Of a stretch of DNA of 64,000 nt, positions 56,987 through 64,000 are shown piece after piece (the stretch's first letter is position 1; each line of letters opens with the position of its first letter). The notes beneath the pieces are model-generated. The model was not told the DNA's origin. It ran no database searches and saw only the letters and a program-made list of their open reading frames with translations. The position numbers and the translations under genes were made by a program. This stretch comes from Rosa chinensis (Eukaryota > Streptophyta > Magnoliopsida > Rosales > Rosaceae). The DNA lies in the NCBI RefSeq assembly GCF_002994745.2, contig NC_037094.1, positions 67,270,319 through 67,334,318 of the forward strand. Reading direction: 5' to 3'.

Positions 56987-57705
56987 TTCTAATTTTGCAA
57001 GTGAAGCAGTGGCGGATCCAGGAATCAGGCTTTGGGAGGGCTTGGATTCTTAACAACAAGAAAATTTTGTGCTTGCACTGGAATACACCAATTCAAAAAA
57101 GGATTTAACAACCAAACTTAATTGAAAGGAAAAAATATATATCCATCACAGATTAACAATGGCAACAATTCTACCCTGAAACAAGAATAAAACCAGTAGC
57201 AGTACAAAGCAAAATCTCCTACATTTGCTGCTGATCACCCAAGCATCTAGTGCCTTTGCTTCATTTCGGAAACTTCTTACAATACATGTGCTAATGACTC
57301 AGATCAACCAAGTAATCGTCTATAGACTATAGTCCAAATATGGGCAAAATCAGCAATACAAACTCAAATGTATCTCCATGAAACAGATGAACCCATTTGG
57401 CAAATCAGCAATACAAACACTCAAATAAACAAAGAACAAGAAAGCTCACGAATTTCACTAGTCCGCAGAGGAAGAAAGCCCAAAAAGTTCCGTAGGGCAC
57501 TAGGGCTTGAGGAGGTGAAGACCTGAAAAAACTGTGCACCGCTCTGAATAAAAGCAAGGTTGGGTCAACCCCGAGCAGTTGACTTTTCAAGCAAAACCAA
57601 CCCCGAGTAGCGGGTCCGGTCTAGAGCGGCGTAATTCTGACCCGCAAATTATTATTATTATACTATACTAGTCTTTACCGACACATGCGTGTTTAACAGT
57701 TTTAT
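56987..57705 (-). promoter_or_regulatory. TNL 5' flank up to the gypsy element
   Basis: About 720 bp separate the TNL start codon from the gypsy 3' LTR. At 57008-57023 the text AGTGGCGGATCCAGGA marks the end of a known style of plant repeat, just 20 bp before the start codon, so the native leader may have been altered. No TATA box was identified with confidence. Confidence 0.4.
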
Positions 57706-58027
57706 TGATAAGGATCTAGCCCTGGGTATCGAAGAAAAGAAGAAACTGGAAATGTAAAAACAGAAAGGAAAATATATTTCATTCAATGTTGGCTGCCGAA
57801 ACCCTATACATCCTATATATACTCAGCTAAAGGGTTAGGATGGAGCCACGTCTCATCCCACCAAGTAGATCGCAGAAAGCAGAAAACTACAATAATTGAG
57901 CTAAGCAACAACAATTGAACTGAGTACTGTAATAAATCTAATACTGCCTAATTAATAGTGGCCACGTGCAAACCATGCTAACGGGCAACTAAATTCAATC
58001 AAAGCTAGCCAAAGTTGACTCGTAACA
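57706..58027 (-). repeat. 3' LTR of the gypsy element
   Basis: On the minus strand it starts TGTTACGAGTCAACTTTGGC and ends CTAGATCCTTATCA. It contains a TATA box (TATATATAGG, about 57812-57822) that points toward the TNL gene. Confidence 0.95.
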
Positions 58028-58069
58028 ATTCTTCCTCCACCAAAACAAACTTGTCCTCAAGTTTCATAG

Positions 58070-61000
58070 CTAAAACTGGAAGTCTGGGTACCTCTGGATA
58101 ATGTCGTGAGCAAATTCCCACGTTGCCTCGTCAGGGGAGGTCCCAAACCACTGTATGAGCCATTGTGTGGCAGCCTCACCACGTCTTTTCACCATTCTAG
58201 TTTGTAGAACAGCTTCTGGTGCCCACTTTGGATTGGAAGTATCGTGGATGGCGGGTAATTGAGATTCCACCACAACAGAATTACCAACCTTCTTCTTCAA
58301 AAGTGACACATGGAATACATTATGTATTTTAGCTGAAGGTGGAAGCTGCAGTTTATAGGCCACCTCTCCAATTTTCTCAAGCACTTGGAAGGGTCCATAA
58401 TATTTGGCAGATAGCTTGTGAAACACACTTGCAGGCATAGAGTGTTGCCTATAAGGCTGGAGTTTAAGATAAACCCAATCTCCAGCTTGAAATGGTGTCA
58501 TTTTCAAAGCTGAATGGTAAGCAGTATTGTACCACCATTCCGCCCAAGGTAAGGCCTGCACCCAAGTGTGAGGTTTATCTCCCACAACACACCTTAAGTA
58601 TTGCTCAAGTGTTCTGTTTAAATTTTCAGTCTGGCCATCAGTTTGGGGGTGATAAGCAGTAGACCTACTAAGTTTGGTTCCTTGCAACTTGAAGAAAGCC
58701 TCCCAAAATAAACTGAGAAATATGGGGTCCCTATCAGAAATGATATCCTCGGGTAGACCATGTAATTTGAATACCTCATTGATGAAAGCCTTAGCAATAG
58801 ATGTAGCTGTATAGGGGTGAGCTAAAGGAATGAAGTGAGCATACTTGGTGAACTTGTCAATCACTACCCAAATTACAGATTTCCCTTCTGATTTAGGCAG
58901 CCCTTCAATGAAGTCCATAGAAATAACCTTCCAAGTCCTTTCCGGAATGGCATGGGGCTGTAACAATCCAGGTGGTAGAATTGTTTCATAGTGATTTCTT
59001 TGGCAAATGTCACAATTGGCCACCAACCTCTTGACGTCTTTCTGTAGACCAGGCCAAGAAAAATTCCTATGTATTCTTTTATAGGTCCTGGTTCTTCCAG
59101 CATGGCCCCCCACTAGCCCTTCGTGGAATTCCACCATGATCTTTTGCCTCCAATTATCAACAGTTGGGACAAAAACTCTTCCTTTATATAAAAGCTGAGA
59201 ATTGACAATGGTGTAGTGTTTCTTACCTTGTGGGTCCTGTTGTAAAGATTGAATGATTTGAGAGGCTTCAGGATCAATCTGGCAGGCTTGTTGAATGTCT
59301 GAAACAAAGCTATTAATTGGTTGTGATGTCCCAGTAATTGCTGCAAGAGGCACGGTTCGAGATAAAGCATCCGGAGCCGCATTGTTTTTTCCCACCTTAT
59401 ACTGGATGGAGTAGTCATATCCCATCAACTTCAACAACCATTTCTGTTGGGCAGGAGTGGTTGTTCTTTCATTCAGGAAATGCTCAATCGTCTTATGATC
59501 TGTGTAGATCTTGAAATGATGCCCTAAGAGATAGGGCCTCCAATGTTGTACAGCAGACACCACAGCCAACATCTCCTTGTCATATACTGGAAGAGCTAAG
59601 TGTCTTTGAGCTAATGCCTTGCTCATGAAGGCAATGGGATGTCCAGATTGGGATAACACAGCTCCAATGCCTAGGTCCGATGCATCGCATTCAACTACAA
59701 ACTCCTTAGAAAAATCAGGAATGGCTAGAACTAGAGTGGAGATTAATGCTGCCTTCAGTGTTTCAAAGGCTTCCAAAGCCTTTGAAGTCCAATGAAATCC
59801 ATCCTTTTTGAGCATATCAGTTAAAGGTTTAGCAATTATGCCAAATCCTTTAACATATTTTCTATAATACCCTGCCAATCCCAGAAACCCTCTTAATTGC
59901 TTGAGAGTTTTAGGTTGTGGCCACTTTTTGATGCATTCAATCTTAGAAGGATCTACAGCCACTCCTGCCGCACTAATGACATGACCTAGATACTCCACCT
60001 GAGGTGATCCAAAGCTGCACTTGCTTTCCTTGACTGTCAGGGAATGTTGAAGTAATTTTTGAAAAACCGATTCCAGATGTTGTAGGTGAGTCTCCATGGA
60101 AGGACTGTAGACCAAGATGTCATCAAAGAATACAAGCACAAATTGTCTCAGATAATCTCTCAAAACTTCATTCATAACTGACTGGAATGTCGATGGTGCA
60201 TTAGTTAGTCCAAATGGCATCACCAAAAACTCATAATGTCCGGAATGAGTTCTAAATGCAGTTTTGTTTATGTCTTGTTCTGCCATCCTAATTTGGTGGT
60301 ATCCAGACCGGAGATCCAACTTTGTATACACAGTGGCACCATGTACCTCATCAATCAACTCATCCACCACTGGTATTGGGTACTTATCTTTCACAGTAGC
60401 TGCATTGAGGGACCTATAGTCAACACACATCCTCCAAGTCCCATCTTTCTTCTTAACTAGTAACACAGGAGAAGAAAAAGGGCTAACACTAGGCCTGATA
60501 ACTCCTGAATCCAGCAGCTCTTGCATAATCTTCTCAATTTCTGTTTTCTGGAAATGTGGATATCTGTAAGGCCTAACATTAATAGGAGCTGTATTAGGCA
60601 CCAACTCAATCCTGTGGTCTTGTGGCCTTGCAGGTGGTAGTGATCTTGGTGTTTCAAATACTCTAGAATATTTTTGTATCAACCTTTTAATATCAGGATG
60701 AATGGCTTCCTTAGCTTGGGGAGTGGTTATCTGATTAAGCTGGACCAAGATGGCTTCTCTCTCTTTTTTGAGTATCCGAGACATAACTTTGCAGCCTACA
60801 ACTGCAGCTTGTGTTTCAGTTTCACCCTGCAACAAATATTCCTTGCCCTCGTTGTGAAACCTTATTCTCATCGTATCAAAATTCCAGGTTATGTCCCCCA
60901 AGGTTCTTAGCCAAGTGGCCCCCAAAATTATTTCACATCCTGAAACAGGTAAGACATAGAAATCAGCAGAAAAATGGAATTGTTGCAAACACAGATCAAG

Positions 61001-61624
61001 CCTCACCTGCCCTTTAGTGTGCATGATTGCCCCACTAGCAAGCCTTACTCTGAGAGGGTTGATGGAATGAATAGTGGTCTTTGATTTTTTTATGAGTGCA
61101 GGGTGAATGAAGTTGTGGGATGCACCCGAATCTATCAATACATGTGCCATTCTGTGGTTGATTTCTCCCTTGAGTTGCATGGTTGATGTACTGCTCCCAT
61201 CTCCCATGACTCGTAATTCCACGTCCGGATTTTCAACTTCTTCTGTAGTTGGATGAGCTTCCTCCAACTCCTCATCATGAATTGGACCCTGCATATTCAC
61301 CTCATCTTGTAGCACTTCAATTATCATCATTGCTTGACCTCTTCTGCAATTGTGGCCTGGCCGAAAAATATCATCACAGAAGAAACATTGGTTTCTTGCT
61401 CTCCTCTCTTGATATTCAGCTTGTGTTAACCTCCTATTTCCACCAACTTGATTGACTGCCCCCACTGGTTGGGCAGCTTGTGGTCTAGCTAGATTGGCTA
61501 GTGGAATACCCCGAGCTTGACCTCCTGCATTAACATTTCTAGGTTGGACCCCAGTGTTGTTTCTGTTAACAAAAGTTCCTCTCGCTTGTTGTTTCTTTAA
61601 TTCTCTCTCCTCATAGATTTTGGC
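58070..61624 (-). CDS. pol: gypsy Pol: protease, RT, RNase H, integrase, chromodomain
   Basis: The frame is open from just after the gag TGA; the first Met is at 61465 (1131 codons from there). A zinc knuckle CFFCDDIFRPGHNC is followed by protease VLIDSGASHNFIHP, RT with YTKLDLRSGYHQIRM and LVFFDDILVYS, RNase H with VECDASDLGIGAVLSQ, integrase with an HHCC domain (GHAGRTRTYKRI...CDICQRN), D in SDRDPIF and E in TDGQTENLNR, and a C-terminal chromodomain (QWLIQWFGTSPDEATWEFAH). After MTPFQA the text jumps to GDWVYLKLQPYR near 58490: about 60-70 residues usually present there are missing, in frame. RT and integrase catalytic residues are intact, but this deletion and the upstream stop probably prevent normal function. 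Confidence 0.9.
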   Translation of the reverse strand, partial: AKIYEERELKKQQARGTFVNRNNTGVQPRNVNAGGQARGIPLANLARPQAAQPVGAVNQVGGNRRLTQAEYQERRARNQCFFCDDIFRPGHNCRRGQAMMIIEVLQDEVNMQGPIHDEELEEAHPTTEEVENPDVELRVMGDGSSTSTMQLKGEINHRMAHVLIDSGASHNFIHPALIKKSKTTIHSINPLRVRLASGAIMHTKGQVRLDLCLQQFHFSADFYVLPVSGCEIILGATWLRTLGDITWNFDTMRIRFHNEGKEYLLQGETETQAAVVGCKVMSRILKKEREAILVQLNQITTPQAKEAIHPDIKRLIQKYSRVFETPRSLPPARPQDHRIELVPNTAPINVRPYRYPHFQKTEIEKIMQELLDSGVIRPSVSPFSSPVLLVKKKDGTWRMCVDYRSLNAATVKDKYPIPVVDELIDEVHGATVYTKLDLRSGYHQIRMAEQDINKTAFRTHSGHYEFLVMPFGLTNAPSTFQSVMNEVLRDYLRQFVLVFFDDILVYSPSMETHLQHLESVFQKLLQHSLTVKESKCSFGSPQVEYLGHVISAAGVAVDPSKIECIKKWPQPKTLKQLRGFLGLAGYYRKYVKGFGIIAKPLTDMLKKDGFHWTSKALEAFETLKAALISTLVLAIPDFSKEFVVECDASDLGIGAVLSQSGHPIAFMSKALAQRHLALPVYDKEMLAVVSAVQHWRPYLLGHHFKIYTDHKTIEHFLNERTTTPAQQKWLLKLMGYDYSIQYKVGKNNAAPDALSRTVPLAAITGTSQPINSFVSDIQQACQIDPEASQIIQSLQQDPQGKKHYTIVNSQLLYKGRVFVPTVDNWRQKIMVEFHEGLVGGHAGRTRTYKRIHRNFSWPGLQKDVKRLVANCDICQRNHYETILPPGLLQPHAIPERTWKVISMDFIEGLPKSEGKSVIWVVIDKFTKYAHFIPLAHPYTATSIAKAFINEVFKLHGLPEDIISDRDPIFLSLFWEAFFKLQGTKLSRSTAYHPQTDGQTENLNRTLEQYLRCVVGDKPHTWVQALPWAEWWYNTAYHSALKMTPFQAGDWVYLKLQPYRQHSMPASVFHKLSAKYYGPFQVLEKIGEVAYKLQLPPSAKIHNVFHVSLLKKKVGNSVVVESQLPAIHDTSNPKWAPEAVLQTRMVKRRGEAATQWLIQWFGTSPDEATWEFAHDIIQRYPDFQF

Positions 61625-63124
61625 TCACTCACAAGCCTCATACAGTGTTTTTGGCTTCTGAGCCTTGACATCGGCTCTTATGTTATCCTTAAGTCCCCCT
61701 AGGAAACAAGATAGCAGCACCTGTTGAGAGAAACCTGGAGCTCTTCTGGACAGTTTAGTGAATTGGTCAATGTATTGTTCCACACTTCCTACTTGAGACA
61801 TCCTGGCTAAGGTGGCTTGGTAATCAATCACATTGTGCCCACTGAACTCTCTCATCAATAGATCAGCTAATCCTGGCCATGTATTTGGGAACTCATGCTT
61901 GAACATGAACCATCTATCAGAAGCTTTCTCTGTTAAGTGCATAGTAGCAATAGCTAACTTTCTGTCATTTGGTATTTGATAAAAATCAAAATATTGCTCT
62001 GCCTTGTTCAACCACTCAACTGGGTCCCCGCCACTGAAAACGTTGAATTCCAACTTCATTTGCTTCATGGTAGGTAGGTTTGGATCAAAAGAGTGAGGAA
62101 CTTGCTGATGGAATTGTCGAGGTGGATATCCATGTGGCTGTTGGTTTGGTGAACTTGGAGCCACAGTGTAGGTATGGTGTGACTGAGTTATGTAGGGTGT
62201 ATAACTGTAGTGAGGCATGGATGTTGTGGACGTGGCAAATGTAGGTTGAGTTGTCCCCATGAATTGTGGAATATAAGAGCTAGGGTAGCCTTGAATTGTT
62301 GATGACTGCGGTGGTTGTGTGGGTGCGTTCACAAAGTTCATGGGAGTGTATGAGTAAGGTCCTGAATAGGTCATAGTAAATGGATCCAAACTATTGCTTG
62401 ATGGAATTTGGTGGAACTGTGGACTGGGAAAGAACTGATAGCTATTAGGTGTCACATATGGTCCAGCAAAATGATTGAAAGGTTGAGATCTAAAATTAGA
62501 ATGTTGATAGTAAAGGGTTTGTGATTGCTCAGCCCTCACTTGAGAGCGATGTAAACTGATTTCCTCCTTATCACCACCATCTAAATCAACTGGGTTTGGT
62601 ATCAATGACCCAGATGCATTAGTCACTAAGGCCTTAGAGGACCCCAAAGCAACAGATGCATTAATGGTCTCAGTGGGAATCTCGCTGGTAACCGCAATAG
62701 GTACTTCTTGGTTGAGAGGATTTAAGGAGAGGGTATGTGGAGGAAGAGATATACTACCATCAGTAGGCAGGATGGCCTTTGTTGTGTTGGCTCTTGTGGA
62801 GGAGGCTGAGTCCGCTTGTGCCGCTAAACCCGTTGAGCCGGATGTAGGAGGTAGGGATCCAAACTTAAGGATTGAAGAATCGAGGTGAGCAGCAGTTGCA
62901 GCCGAGCTATCCTTCATGGATCTGAGCTCCTTCATCATTTCCGTTCGAAATGAGTTGAAGGCATCTTGATACAAGTTCAGGGTGGTCTGGAGCTCATTAA
63001 GCTTGGCGGAGGTCTCATCTTTGTGCACTTGCAGATCAAACTCCACGTTTGTGAGCTCACCAATTGCTGGAGCTGAAGCTCCGACCCCTTGCCCCTTGTG
63101 TTTAACCATTGGCCCCAAGAGCAA
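61625..63124 (-). CDS. gag: gypsy Gag (capsid) region
   Basis: 499 codons, ending at TGA (61627-61625). The true start may be the second Met (MVKHKGQG, 63109), since the first lies only five bases from the primer-binding site. The middle is Pro/Ser/Tyr-rich (about 200-340). The capsid-like retrotransposon gag domain follows: EFNVFSGGDPVEWLNKAEQY, ATMHLTEKASDRWFMFKHEF and VEQYIDQFTKLSRRAPGF. The product forms the virus-like particle. The same frame continues beyond the stop into pol with no other break, so the TGA is probably a recent mutation. Confidence 0.85.
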   Translation of the reverse strand: MLLGPMVKHKGQGVGASAPAIGELTNVEFDLQVHKDETSAKLNELQTTLNLYQDAFNSFRTEMMKELRSMKDSSAATAAHLDSSILKFGSLPPTSGSTGLAAQADSASSTRANTTKAILPTDGSISLPPHTLSLNPLNQEVPIAVTSEIPTETINASVALGSSKALVTNASGSLIPNPVDLDGGDKEEISLHRSQVRAEQSQTLYYQHSNFRSQPFNHFAGPYVTPNSYQFFPSPQFHQIPSSNSLDPFTMTYSGPYSYTPMNFVNAPTQPPQSSTIQGYPSSYIPQFMGTTQPTFATSTTSMPHYSYTPYITQSHHTYTVAPSSPNQQPHGYPPRQFHQQVPHSFDPNLPTMKQMKLEFNVFSGGDPVEWLNKAEQYFDFYQIPNDRKLAIATMHLTEKASDRWFMFKHEFPNTWPGLADLLMREFSGHNVIDYQATLARMSQVGSVEQYIDQFTKLSRRAPGFSQQVLLSCFLGGLKDNIRADVKAQKPKTLYEACE

Positions 63125-63128
63125 AGAG

Positions 63129-63139
63129 CTCTGATACCA
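63129..63139 (-). other. Primer-binding site, initiator tRNA-Met type
   Basis: TGGTATCAGAG on the minus strand, two bases inside the 5' LTR, complementary to the 3' end of initiator tRNA-Met. Confidence 0.85.
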
Positions 63140-63141
63140 GT

Positions 63142-63463
63142 TGATAAGGATCTAGCCCTGGGTATCGAAGAAAAGAAGAAACTGGAAATGTAAAAACATA
63201 AAGGAAAATATATTTCATTCAATGTTGGCTGCCGAAACCCTATACATCCTATATATACTCAGCTAAAGGGTTAGGATGGAGCCACGTCTCATCCCACCAA
63301 GTAGATCGCAGAAAGCAGAAAACTACAATAATTGAGCTAAGCAACAACAATTGAACTGAGTACTGTAATAAATCTAATACTGCCTAATTAATAGTGGCCA
63401 CGTGCAAACCATGCTAACGGGCAACTAAATTCAATCAAAGCTAGCCAAAGTTGACTCGTAACA
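63142..63463 (-). repeat. 5' LTR of the gypsy element
   Basis: Same limits and length as the 3' LTR. It is followed, after two bases, by the primer-binding site. Confidence 0.95.
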
Positions 63464-63785
63464 TTTATTTATATTTTTATTTTTAGAGAAAATAAGAAAA
63501 TTGATAAGAAATATCTGAGATGTGGGAAGTTATCTACAAGATGTGGAAGTTATCTGCATGATGTGGGATGAGTTGTGGGTAGTTATACATTTGTAGAATG
63601 TCAGATGAGAAGTTGTTAGCAGTTTTCTTTCTTTTCTTTTCTTTCTAATTTTTATTTATTATTTTGTTATTTATCATAATATTCTTCATATATTTATTTT
63701 AAATTAACCTATAATCTAAGGATAATTACGTTATTTCACACCCATTTTGTCAAAGTGGGTTTTCCTAATAATAGTATAGATATAA

Positions 63786-64000
63786 AAGATTGTAAAAGTA
63801 AAATGAGAATTGTAATTGGTCTACTCATTTTATTTCATAGTCCCTTTATATAGGGATAAAATTACAACGGAAATATCAATTACAATAATGATACTAAATG
63901 CTGATTGAGTTGTGATTTGTAATTCTTTGATTCCCTCTTCGTCAGTTACTTTGACGAAGGATTGAGATTGACGAAGGTACATAATGTGTTTTTCCTTTAA
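63786..64000. other. AT-rich sequence, no feature recognised
   Basis: No coding sequence is visible to the window edge. A small inverse pair around CTTCGTCA...TGACGAAGG near 63938-63960 could form a hairpin. Confidence 0.4.

Larger units (their letters stand above)
57706..63463 (-). mobile_element. Young Ty3/gypsy chromovirus-type retrotransposon
   Basis: LTRs of 322 bp (57706-58027 and 63142-63463) differ at one position by eye (CAGAAAGG versus CATAAAGG). TTTAT flanks both ends (57701-57705 and 63464-63468). A primer-binding site and a purine tract (GGTGGAGGAAGAAT, 58028-58041, minus strand) are present. Gag-pol is one long frame with a single in-frame TGA and an internal deletion in the integrase. 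It has a C-terminal chromodomain, as in chromoviruses. This is the youngest insertion in the window with measurable LTRs. Confidence 0.95.
57655..63785. mobile_element. Small DNA element split by the gypsy insertion
   Basis: The left part (about 57655-57705, with TATACTAGTCTTTACCGACA) and the right part (63469 to about 63785, ending CCTAATAATAGTATAGAT) would join to roughly 370 bp if the gypsy element and one TTTAT were removed. The outer ends (TATACTA... and ...TAGTATA) are short inverse sequences, a style seen in plant MITE-like repeats. Ends are approximate and the class is unknown. Confidence 0.35.

Overview
This window is nuclear DNA of a flowering plant. It holds a spliced TIR-NBS-LRR (TNL) resistance gene, a class found in eudicots but not grasses, together with Ty1/copia, Ty3/gypsy, CACTA, Mutator-like and hAT-like elements and a fragment of plant mitochondrial 18S rRNA. 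The species cannot be fixed from the sequence; the overall look suggests a rosid, which is an impression only.

Layout. 1-4433: AT-rich DNA, then the right part of a CACTA element carrying exon pieces of two unrelated host genes (a thylakoid TatA/Tha4-like translocase and a WD40 protein). 4434-4636: copia remnant that the CACTA element entered. 4637-7862: decayed Tat-type Ty3/gypsy element (minus strand). 7871-8351: mitochondrial rrn18 fragment, followed by a gypsy RNase H scrap on the other strand. 8460-10450: probable decayed gypsy LTR. 12350-12810: a small two-exon reading frame with a TATA box. 13656-25148: an LTR retrotransposon with no recognisable genes, hosting a complete 6.04-kb CACTA element (14666-20705, carrying six exons of a glycosyltransferase gene) and a solo LTR (21345-22647). 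25979-26392: a Mutator-type MITE. 26427-35401: a Mutator-like element with a broken transposase N-terminus, itself hosting a complete 5.9-kb CACTA element (28362-34268) and a small TIR element (34499-35316). 36018-36995: a hAT-like element. 37441-41142: copia element truncated at its 5' end. 42963-50861: full-length but decayed copia element of the same family, with a 2.4-kb solo LTR inside its reverse transcriptase; it sits in a LINE-type remnant. 52784-56986: intact TNL gene, five exons, 1174 aa. 57706-63463: very young Ty3/gypsy chromovirus (LTRs differ at 1 of 322 positions), upstream of the TNL and in the same orientation.

How it fits together. Apart from the TNL and perhaps the small gene near 12.4 kb, nearly all recognisable DNA is nested transposons. 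Most nesting steps are supported by matching target-site duplications. The most interesting biology is in the CACTA elements: all three carry host-gene fragments, and the two complete ones share the same putative Ulp1-like C-terminal exon although their terminal repeats differ. In one of them a copied 119-bp segment ends exactly where a captured exon is cut, which suggests how fragments are acquired.
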